Position numbers and translations under genes: made by a program. From the IMG/VR virus record IMGVR_UViG_3300021964_000133, positions 1 through 45,378 of that record: a DNA stretch of 45,378 nucleotides; one strand, 5' to 3'. The notes below the pieces were generated by a model, which worked only from the letters and a program-made list of their open reading frames with translations, did no database searches and was not told the origin of the DNA. This document shows positions 15,332-27,300 of the stretch, piece after piece (positions within the stretch are counted from its first letter, which is position 1; each line of letters starts with the position of its first letter). The DNA is from a virus.

Positions 15332-15339
15332 TATTTATT
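15332..15339 (-). promoter_or_regulatory. Late promoter AATAAATA
   Basis: AATAAATA on the minus strand lies 6 nt before the ATG at 15325 and includes the TAA stop of the giant upstream gene. The predicted start is at or 1 nt before the ATG. Confidence 0.42.
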
Positions 15340-18300
15340 CAGGTGCGTTTGTGGGTTCGTTAGCAATGAATTTAGCCTGTTGTGTGCTTGAAGCCTGTAA
15401 TCCCTTGCCGTCCGCTGGATTACCATCCAGTGCCGTGTACCATACCTGTCCTTTCTTGTGTAATACCTTGATCTGTGTGCCTGACGCAGGTGCGGTGCTC
15501 AAAGTCACTGCCGTCGTGCTTCCATCCACAGAATAGTTTATGGTTGATCCATCCTCGCTAGTGAGCAACAATCGTTGGCCACCAATGAATATGTCTAACT
15601 CGCTAGCGGAGGCTGGTGCTTGTGATAGTGTGAACACTGCCGTGCTACCATCACCAGTGAAGGTGTTGGTGTACACGGTGTCCGCGTAAGGGATGGTTTG
15701 AGTACCAGACGCATCTACCACTTCCGTGCCTGATCCATGCTCCTTAATTCCTGTTCCAAGTGTTCCACGTCTTAGTTGTCCCAACGTGTTGCTTGATTTT
15801 GTGTAGTATTCTATTCTTTCTTTGTCTATGAATATGACCCCTGGAACATTTGCAGATGCGTTTGGTGTTGGTAAAACGCTCGCGTCTTCCACGGTTATGG
15901 TCTGTGTTCCTGCTGTCATGTCCACAGTTAATTTTGTAGTGGCTGTCTTACTGATACGTTTGTAGAACGTCCTGTTCATCATGTCTTTGAATATCCTGAA
16001 TCCGGTGGCACCCGTCGCAGATTCCAGTGCGAAGTACATGACATCCAGTCTGTCTGATGATGTTATTGTTTTGCCTTTGACCGTTATGGTGTTTCCGCTT
16101 GTGGTGTAGTCGGCACCCTGTGCCAACTGCTCTCCATTCAACCAAACGTATGTGTATCCTGCGTTCAACGTGTCAAACCTAAGTTTGAACACACCACTTG
16201 TCCTGCCTTCTAACACTTCTCTCCTCTGCTTCATGCCCAGTGCGTTGTTGAATGTGGTCACTGACAACACATCATTTGTGGACAAACTGTAAGGCGATGT
16301 GATAGCACTTGGCACAAGTATGATATCTGTGCCTTCATTGTAATATTGGTTGTCGACTAGTGTGGATATGCATATCACGTCTGTCACCGTTGGAACTGAT
16401 GCTGTTACGAATTCAACGTTCTGATTCGATGTGTCAACTGTGTAGTGCGTGTTAAGATCCTTCTGCACCCCATTGACGAAAACCTGCACCTGGCTGGCGC
16501 TCGTGATCGTCTTGGCAGGATCTACCGTGGAATCGTCTCCCAGGCCTGACACCACACCGTAGGCGTATGTGCTTCCATCTCCCACGTAGTAGGTGTTGTC
16601 TGGTCCACGTAGGACCCTTCCGTTCACCTCGACCGTGGTCAGTCCAGAGAATGGACCTATAGATCCAGGTGGATATGTCAATGTGTATCTGTCTGTTGAC
16701 CCGTCATACACTATGGCTTGGTTCCTTACACTGGCATAACTCCTTGACGACGTCGCTGATTTGTTGAATCCCGCTATTTGTATGAATTCCCCCGATGCCG
16801 GTGCTGTGTTGAACACCACCGTCACTGTGTTGGCGGTTATGGTCTGTGTGAAAGCTGTTGTTGGCACTCCGTCAATGGTGATGTAAATCTCACTGGATGT
16901 TGAATCTAAATTGAATTCTCCCCTAGTGGAGGTCAAGAAGGACGCGGTGGTTCCGTCGCCCGTGAATGTGTCCAACACCCTGTAGTTCTCACCCGAAATC
17001 GCAAACACCTTTGTCGATATCACACTGTTGTTGGCAGGTGCACTGTCAAATGTAATTGTTTTGTTCGCTACATCTATCTCGTAGTCATTTATGGTTGAAT
17101 CTAATGCAGGCCCTTTCTGCACAACACCGTCGACGGAAACCGTCACTGATCCCAGTGTACCTGGGTAGTCTCCTATCGAGTAGGTCGAATTGTTGCCATC
17201 GCCCCTGTAATTCCTGTCACTGATGAATGGCACGCCTGATTCCGGTGCCGTGTAAACTTTGATGTCCAGTGTATCAAACAGTTGTCCGGGTACTGTCTCC
17301 TCAGGTGCGTAACTAGTGTCTGGCGATACGAAATCATCACCTTCCAGTATGATGTCGCTTGGTGCGTGACCTAGTGCGGAAGTGAACAGTCCTCCCTTGA
17401 CTATGGAATCCAATGTCCTGTCATCTGTTGGTGTAAGCACACCGTCATCATCGAAAGGAATGAACTCAACCAATGCGTCGATTTCAGGAACCTCACTTAT
17501 AGTGAAACTTACAGTAGATCCATCTCCTCGGATCACATCTGATAGTTTTTTACGTGTGCTGTCATCCTGCGTCAGGTACACTTGATAAACTTCTGTCGAT
17601 GCTGGTGCAGTGTCAAAAGTGTATGCCGCTGTTGATCCATCGGCTCTAAACGCTTTTATTCTTGACTCTCCGTAGTTGTCCCATGGGAAGTCATACCAAC
17701 CTGCCCTGTCCCAACCTTGTTCTTGGTCGAACAGCAATCCTGTGACCATTGTGCCACCGTAGTCAACGCCCGTCATCACCTGGTCAAGTTCATTGCCTGG
17801 CATACCTGAGCCTGGTGTGTAGAAACCTTTTGTTCTGTCCGCCGCTGTAAGTCCCGTCTCATCACCGTAAACTTTGTACACACTTCCGATGTTGTCGTCG
17901 AAGTCCGTTGTTGATGTGAATGCGTTGGTCACTTTGTACAATTGGTTGTTGTATCTCAGCAGGTCATTGTAAGCGTAACTGGTCGACTTGGCCCAATCCA
18001 CAACTCTGGATGTGCTGGACACCCTGTCAAATTTTATCGTAGTGTTGAAATCCCTTACCAGATCGTTGTTCAGGTTAGCATAGGCCTTGGCGGTGTCCGT
18101 TGGTGTCGTGCCATCCGTCTTGCCTCCTGATAATATCACTGTGGGTGTTGTCGTGTAGTTTGCACCAACTCCCGTGATGTTTATTCGAGTAACTGAACCG
18201 TTCTGAATGATCGCCGTGGCAGTTGCCGCGGTGGTCTGTGGCGTCACATACATCTTGAATGTGCCAGACTTATCACTCTGTGCTTCACTGACTGATGCTG

Positions 18301-21300
18301 TTGGACCATAGAATGTGCCAGACAGGCCATCAAAAGTATAGGTGTTGGTGGTTCCCGAACCTGAATTCTGCGTGTCGTATATCTCTGCCTGTTTCTCACT
18401 GGTGAACAACGGATAGTAGTAACCAAACTGACCACTTGTCGTTCCCGAAGCACTGGTTCCCTGCACCTGGAAAGGGCCTGTTGATCCTGTTGTACCGCCT
18501 AGTATGGTCACCGTTGGTGCCACTTGATATCCTGAGCCACCTGCCGTGACTGTTATAGAATTTACATGTTTCTTGTGGTAGTCATACCACATCTGATATG
18601 GATATTCCGTTAGTTTGTCTGTGTCTGATTCAACATTGAGACTCCTGATCTTGCCTGTAGTAACATCATAGAAAGTCGGATTGTCGAAGTCTGAATATAT
18701 TCCGTCCTGTGTCTCTGTCTTATCGTAACCCAGTCTGTACTCTCTCAGTTTTGTGTGGAAAGGTTTGACTTCGTTGATGTAACTCTCTATCCATGAATCC
18801 GTGCCTGTGGTGTATGTCTTCCTTTGATCCAGTTGTCTAACGCTGTTCTTGGCGTTTATGAATGAAGTCTTGAACATCCAGTCAACGTAGGTCTGTTCTG
18901 ACAACACTTTCCTAAGTCCGGTAAAGAACAAGGTGTTGTATTCCACGGCCAGCTCGTCCTTGAAAAGATCATCCCTCAGTGCCGTGAGCACCTTCCTGGT
19001 CTCTGTGGTTGGCTCTTGGTCAAAGAAGTTGTCATCGAAGTTGTCTGCCCCAGCGAAACCAGAGGCGTCCTGTGAGTAGTCGTAAAGTTTCGTGCTCAAC
19101 CTTATGGTTCCGTTCTCTGTCCCAACGTTCTCCCAGCCAGTGGCCGTCCTCATGAACAGTTTCCATCCCCCCGTGTCCGCTGATGTCACTTTCACATGTT
19201 TGCCTTGCTCGAGCTCCAGTGCGTCCAGTTCATACTGGAACGTGACTTGCTTGTCTATCTTGGTGTCCTCGTCGTGCACCATGTCCCCGTCTGTCTTGTA
19301 CCAGTCCGTGTAACTCCAGTACGCGGAGGTGTTGAATGTCTGTAACTTGGTCCTTGAGAATTGTGTGCCATCCCATTGGTATATCGCCCAGTAGTTGTTG
19401 GCGGTCTCGTCTGATCTCACCAGGTAGTTCGCCGTGCCTGATATGTCCGCTGTGTTGACGTAAGTCAGTTCCGCATAGGTGTCAACGGCCGTGTCCCATT
19501 CTAAACTCTGTGCTGTTGGTTCTGGATCCTGGGAATCTAGATTCGTAAAGTCTATCTGTCCAACCAACTGATTGCTCTTCAGCACTGTGTTGGCGTAGTC
19601 TATGATCTCTTTCAGTGCGTCAAATCTGTCCACGTACCAGCTCTGCCTTGGTCTGACGTTGTTTCCGTATCTATCGTTCAGTGGCTGGTCGGGATCCGGC
19701 ACAAGGTCACCCGCGGTGTTCTTGCCCGTCAGTGAGTCCCACCAACGTGCCTCTATCTGTGTGCCCGGTCTGTAGTCTGCGTCACCCTCCCTGGCCAACT
19801 TCCACACGCTGTGGGAGTCTCCCTCGAAGGTGTTGCTCCTGATGTCCACGTTGAGCACTATGTCTCCGTTGACCAACCCTTTTATGTTGTTCAGCAGGAA
19901 CTTGTTGGTGTCAGTTATGGAATAATATTTGAAGTCAAATGCCCTTGGGTTCCGTATCAGATTGGCCACAAATGCTATAGTGTTCTTCCTGACCACCACG
20001 CTGTTGCTTGGCAGTGTGACCTTGTCCTTGACCCAGTAGTAATAGATGTTGACGAACCCGTCCAACCTGGAATCGTACCTCTGCACAACGGTGTACTGTG
20101 AATCATCACCGTGCAGTGCGGTGCCCGATATCGTCTGTGCTGATCCTTCGGTCCTCCTGTTCCATTCGCTGGGCAACAATCTGCTTTCTGTCCACTCATA
20201 CACGTCTATGCTTGATCCTGGGAAGGTCTGTCCCCAATGGTTGTGTTTGTATTCCTGGGAATCTTGTTCGTACCAGAGCCACTTGACCGTTGACAGGTCC
20301 CACCATACTTCTCCAATGTGGTTCTCTGCCCAAGGGGTCTGGCTGTTGGCATTGGCTCCCACGTTGTATGCGGCAGGATCCCACGTGGTCTTGATGTTGA
20401 TCTCTCTGTCCGCCACGCCCAGTATCCTTCCTTTAATGGGATCATACAGGTCGTAGTAATCTCTTATCTGTTTTGTCCTGTTGTTGAACTCGAAAACCTT
20501 GCCCAGTTTGTCCGTGTCTATCAGTGCTGTTTCAGTCACAAGATTCTTCCAAGCGTACTCTCCATTGGTCTTTAAATCGTAAGCGGAAATTGTTCCATCA
20601 TTGACTATTTTAGTGCTTCCGTCCGTGGCCGTGTTGCCATCATCTTGTGGTGCTCCAACGAAAACCGAATTATCGATCATGCACACACCACGTCCGAAGT
20701 CGTCTTGCTCTGACATGTTGTCTGATGTCATCCTGTCGTCTATGACAAATTTGGTGTTGTACATCGTGGCCGTGAACACTCCGCCAGACTGAACATTGCT
20801 GTCCACTATGTTGGTGTCCTGTAGGTCAAAAGTGGTCTCCCCTAGATCAAATTTCATCTCGCTGGCACTTGCGAAATTCTCAGCGCCAATTACCAGCCTT
20901 GTTCCGTCATGATTGATGTCAAGGGTCGTACCAAACTTCATGTTCGTGCTTGTACTCGGGGCATCGATGGTCTGCTGTAGTGTGTAGGTGTTTGTGGAAT
21001 CGTCTGCGTTCCACTTGTAATAGTATATCGCACCTGCGTCAGGATTTGCACTGGCGTCCACCCCTGGTGCACCTATGATCAGTGTCGTGCCATCCTTGCT
21101 CATCGCTATGGATTCACCAAAACCTGTGTTCAGTGATGAACCATCCGTGGCCACACCTGTCAAGGTCTGTGCCAGTGCGAATGAGTTCTGTGTGCTTCCG
21201 TCATTGCTCTGTGACGTCTTTATGAATATCTCCACCTTGCCCGCGTTGCCTGGTGCCAGTGAGCTGATCGCCAGTATGTCACCGTTGTCGTTCGCCTGTA

Positions 21301-24300
21301 CCCTGTGTCCGAATCTCTGCGCCGAACCACCCGCTGGTGCTTCTATGGTGTAGTCCTGTGTCCAGGTGTCATAGGTCGAGCCGTCCGCACCCACTCCCCA
21401 GGTGTACATGTAAACCCTGCCCTGGTCGTTGTCATGTCCTGGTGCCGATACAAATAGGTATTTGTCTGCCGTGGCCCTTACCGAATTCGCGCCTGGTTCC
21501 GATATCTTGTGTGACCATCCAAAGTTCAAATCCTCATTGGCTGTTGATCCGTCTGTTGGCGGGGTCACAGTCGACAGTATTCCATACTTGAATGTGCTTG
21601 GATCCCAAATGTAAATTTTTAATAATCCCGAATTGGGCTGTCTTGTGCTTCCGTCTAAACCCAACGTGTTTGTGTATGGTGCTCCTGCCACTATGAAGTT
21701 CTCGTCAGTGCTGATGGACAGTGACTCACCCAACCTGCTGGTGTTGTCGTCGTTGTCGGTCATTGTGGCAGTGGATTGCACTTGGAATGATGCATCTGAG
21801 GAAGATCTGAACAGGAAGTGTACCTCACCCTGTCCCTTGCCCGGTGCGGATGCCACGACGGTCCTGCCGTCATTACGTGCCACGATCCTGTGCCCGAACT
21901 CCTGTTCCGCTGTGCTGGCATCCGGTGAAAGTCGCAATTCCGTGGTGTAGGGATCTTGCTTCTCATACACACGCCACAGACCTGAACTGTCCGCGTCCGC
22001 GAACACCTTGTCTCCTGTTTTCCCTATGGCGTCGTCTTTGTCCTTGTAGTCGTCGTAGTTCAGTAGATCGTTTACGTTGTCCATGGATGCCAATCTCACA
22101 GATATGAATTTGTAAATGTTTCCGTAACTGTCCGCCGTGGATCCGTCTTCCAGGGCGGGAATGAATCCCACGTTGCCCGCGTAGTCTATTATCACGGTCT
22201 TGTGATCTGGTGTTGCCTTGACCTCATAAACCCCATTCAGCGTGGTCTCCTCACTGTTTGATATGCCAAAGTAGTCGGCCTCTGTGGTGGTCGATCCTGC
22301 GGTCAGGTTGTGTGATCCTGTAAAAGTTATCTCCAACTGTTGTTCATCAATTAAAATTAGGTTCGCTATCTTGATGCCCGCGTTGGATATCCTGAAAACG
22401 TCCCAGTCCCTGTTGCTCTTGTTGGCCACCCATACCAGGTCATTGGTGGTTATGGCATTCATGTCGAGGTTCAGTATGTCCTCTATGTTGAAGGCCGTGT
22501 GCTGTACCTGTTGCGGTTGTGGATAGCCCGCGGTCTTGAACACCTGTGCCGTGTCCCTGCTGACACCCGCCTGGGTGTAGTCCAATCTCTTGAATGTGGT
22601 GGATGCTGTGTACTCCACCGGTTTGTAGTAGAAGTCGTCCTTGATGATGGCGTCGGACCTCGCATACTCCTTGGCGTCAGCGGAAGTGTCCAGCAGTTCA
22701 ATGCTCTGCGGATCCGCCGTGATCACGTCGTCCTTCAACACTATCTGGATGTTCTCAATGGAATCCGTGTTTCCGAAGTTGCCTGTACGGATCATCCATT
22801 CCGGATAGAGGTCCAGTGAGATGTCCTCTCCCTCGTACCTGGCCTTCAATATCTTGTCTATGGCGTTCTGTGTGCCCTTCTCCCTGATGTACCCTTGGTA
22901 GAACTTGTACTGCGACACGTCATTGACGAACAGGTTCTCCAGGTAATCCCTGCTCTGGTATCCCGTCAGCCTCTCCGCCAGATTCTGTTGTGATTCGTCG
23001 AAGTTGTTGGTCTCCAATTCATAGAAATCATTGAACTGTGAGATCTTGTAGTCGAAGTTGGGTATCAGTTGTGGTGCAGGTTTGTTCGCCTTCAGTGTCC
23101 AGTTGGACGTGACGAACGTGGATTCCGAGTTGTGGTTGTCCTTGGCCACGTAGAACTTGCCTTGGTACTCTACCGAGTCGCTGATCCTGTAGTCGGTGTT
23201 GGCCGTCCAGTATGTGACCTGTGCGGCGTCGAACACGAAACCTGGTGCGTAGTAGTCTCCGTTCCATCCTGCCGTCTTCCAACCAACCAGTTTCAATCTC
23301 TGTTGTCTGAAACCAGTGAAAGGATCATACAAGATGTCCGCGAACACTGTGCTGTTGTCAAACAACAGTATGTGTTCTTTCTGGACTGTGTTCAGTGCTA
23401 TGTTGTACAGTCCAACGGTGTCAGACTTGATGCCCAATTCGAACGTTTTTCCAACACGCTTGGTGGATATCTCCCTGATGTCTATCTTCCTTCCGCCGGA
23501 ATCCAAGAGTGAATAGTCTCCTGCCAGATTCCTCAGTTGCCCCACGATGCTGTTGTTGGTGTCCAACTCGAAACCGTCCGCGGCTGGTGATACCGTCACT
23601 GCTGATCCTGGTGCCCACTCCTGCGTGGTCCAAAACAAGAACTCTCTGACTGCGTTTGACCAGTTGAGCGTCTCCTTGAGTTCGTTGGAGAACCTGTTGA
23701 ATCGGAATCCCTGTGACTCCAAATAATGTCCATACCCAAACAAGAAGTCAGTGACATCCTGTATGGTGTTGAACACATATCCATATGGGATGGTCTGTGT
23801 GCTCTCCTGGTATGCCCTGTACTGTTCCACCTGTGTGGATCCCGTGACTGACACAGGCGTCGCTGTGGTCGTCTTGACTGGATAGTTGAAATTGAAATAC
23901 GGTTTGGCGGTGCTGTAACCCAACACCTTGTATCCGCCCAACACCGTTGACCCGTCCTGGCTTATGTCCGTGTTCTTCTCAATCAACACCCCCGAGTACT
24001 GGAAACTCTCAACGGGATTGGATGTCCTGAAAAGTATCTTGTAGTTCTCGTCTGGTATGAACTTGGATCCTAACGTTGATCCCGGAGACACACTGTCTGT
24101 CAGTATCTTGATGTTGTCCTTGTCCGTGAATCCTCCCAGTTTGTATGCCAACTGCACAGTCAGGTCCTTCATCTTGTCGTAGTAGAAGGTCTTGGTGTCT
24201 AAATTCCTTGATATCAGGTAATTGACCACGAAAGGCTGATAGCCCGCTGTCTGGTATCTGGTCGTGACCCCTGTTGCTAGATCCGTTATTGTCTCCAAGT

Positions 24301-27300
24301 GGTACTTGGCAGTGGCCAGTGTTTGCCTGATGCCTGTGTCCTTGTATACCTGATTGCCCGCCACATTGGTGGTCAATCTGGCAGGGTCAAAGAGATTTGA
24401 GAAGAACTTGGCCGGTTTGGTCAGTGCCAGGGTCTTCATGACCGTGAATGGGTATGAACTTGATCTCCTCCACGACGTCTCCGCCGGTGCTTGGTCTCCA
24501 AACTTCCAGGCGTTCTGTCTGCCCGGTATGTCTAGGTTGTCCACCAGTCCCGCCGCCAATGGATCCAACAGGTTCCCTGAAGCATCAACCGGTAGGTAAT
24601 CCTTTATTAGAGGCTTGCCATATCTGCCTGTGGCGCTGGCAACCGCATTCCAGAGCACATCATTGCCTGACGTGTATGGTGCCGTTCCGTATGTTGCGTC
24701 CCAGTCCGTTGGCTTCTCTGAATGACCCAACATCTCCCATGGTCTAACATGTGGTGCGTCCGTGTCATAGAAGTACTTGTAGATGGCTCTCCAGTGTCCT
24801 GGCAGGTTCTCACCTATCAGCCTTCCCTTTGATCTTGCGTAGTTGTACGTGAAGGGTGACCCTTCCTTGAATGCGGTGTTGTTGATGTACTGGACGCTGT
24901 TACGTCCTGCCCATTGATAGAAGTCAGGTCCTATGACGTTGTCGATTTCCTGCAGTGTGTATTCCGTTTGTGTGAATGCACTGGGCAACACATCGTGTAT
25001 GTCCACCAAGGTGGCATCGTATGTGACCTTGATGTTGTTGTAGATCCTCTTCTCAAGTTCTAGAATAAGGTCATCACGCTCGTCGCCGTAGGCCTTTATG
25101 ATGGAACCATCGTGCTTACGTATGACCGCCGTGTCAGTTACGTATGTGGTGTCCGTGAACCTTTCAGGTGTGAACTTGGGATACATGCCCAACTTGGTCG
25201 GAGACGGTGGCATGTAACTGCCGGTTGTGTCCGCGTAATCCTTGATCACTATCTTGTCGCCCTCTGCGAGTGCCGTTGAAATGCTTATGCTATCGTCAGT
25301 TGTGCTGAAAGTGTAGTCTGTGCCCAACAGTAATTGTGTGCCATTAAGGTACACATACACTGCCCTGTTGCTCAGTGTGGTGATGTCGTGTTGTGAATCC
25401 AGTGCGTAGTCTGTCTGTGATGCTCCGAGCACCGTGTAGGATCTCGTTGAAACGTTCTCTCCCCAACCCACCATGTCCTCGTAGAAGAAAGGGAACGTGT
25501 TGTTCCTGCCTGGTGTGATTGCTGTGATGATCTCATCCACCCTGTCAGCCGCGACGCCTTCGTACGCCGTCCCAGTGGCATGTGTAAGGAATGAGTTGTA
25601 CCATTTCTCGTACTCCTGGTTGGCAAAATCCAGTGCGGTCACGAAGTTGGCATCCTGGTCAATTAAATTGAACACCGCCGGCAGTAGAGGCCCTTCGTGT
25701 TGGTGTATGCTACCCCCTTTGAGTCTGGCGTCTGGCCTGTCCCTGAGGTTAGAGACCCCTGGCACCGTGCCAGTCACATCCTGGTTCTTGTCAAACATGT
25801 CCCTGACGTGGTCCAATATCTGTCCGTAGGTGAATGTTCCCAACTGCTGGTTGAGACTGTTGGTTGCCAGATTCTCTGGTATCTCGTAAATTCCTTTGTC
25901 CTCTATCTTGTCCGCACCGCTGTGCGCCGCTATCCTGATCTGGTCATCTACCGCTAGGTCCTTGTTGAACCTTACGTACCTGTTCTTGGTACCATTCTGT
26001 AGCGTGTAGTCAGTGGTCAGTGTCTTCCTGGTTCCGTTCACAGACACTGAAACTTCCAGGTCCGTCAGGCTGGCGGAATCCTTGTAGAAATCTATCGGGA
26101 ACAGTTTCTTCTCCGTGGCGTCCACAATGAATGTCCTTATCACACGCTGTCTGCTCTCTGACGTCCTCTTGATCCAGGCGCTACGTGAATTGTGTGTGCT
26201 CCTGCCCGTGGTGTAGTGTAGGTGTCCCTCTGCGAGGTTCTTGGTCAAGGTCTGTGTGTCTTGCTTGTATGTGAAAGTCCCTGACGTGTGGTCAGATTCG
26301 AAAACTATGTCACCAACGTTGTTTATGGTGTTGTACTTGACCTTGATGCCCAGCACCGTGTCCGCTGTCGCCGTGTCTGATGTCGCGAAAGAGAATACCT
26401 TGGCTCCCGTGAACGTTGAGTTGGGGTATGCTGTAGCATCATCGAAAGAGGTGTGTGATTCGTCGAACATGGCGAACAATGGTTGCTGGTTGACCCCGGT
26501 CTTCTCTTGTGCCTCAACGAATGCTTCTGTCGTGCCGTCATACCTAAAGGTCTTGCCTTGGTTCTTTGTGCCGAATTCTATGTATATGGAGTCGTTGTCT
26601 GTGGGTGTGCCGTCTGTCGCTTCCGTCAGATTGATCACCTGTGTTGAATCTCCCGCTGTGACGAAGTTCACATCATATATCTTGTCCTTGACAATGGGAT
26701 CCGTGTCAGCGGCGAACACGATTCTCATGCCGTCCGCCAGTGCCAGTCCATCAACTATGTAACCCGTCTGCTTGACCACGTCGCTGAATGCGTCCGTCGT
26801 CACCGTGTCATACAAGGTGACCGATCTCTTGGCCACTGTTCCGTGGTTGTACAGTGCCAGTCCCGAATCAAATTCTATGATGGGTCTCTTGGCTCTGTCC
26901 GTCTCGTCCAAATCTGGTGTGAATCCACTGATCCTTGCCGTCTCCTCGATCACGGATCTGTGGAACCATCTGTTGTACCTGGACCAAGCGTTCTTGTCCT
27001 GTGAATCCCTCTTTATTGTGATGTAGTCCTGTGTCTCTGGAATGTAGTTCGCCTTGGCATATGGTCTCGAGTCATACCCGACCTGATCATACAGTATGGT
27101 TGTCTCCGTGGCGTAACTGCCAGGGGTGATTAGGTCCTCCACGTCTGTGAGAGTTATGGCATCGCCAACTCCCTCCACGTAGTATTCCTTGCCCTGGTAT
27201 GATGTTGGTACCAATGCATTTGGAAACTTGACCTTCATGCCGTTGGACAGGCTCAATGTACGTAGGCTGTAATTCTTTGCGCCAACTATGTCGTCCTCGA

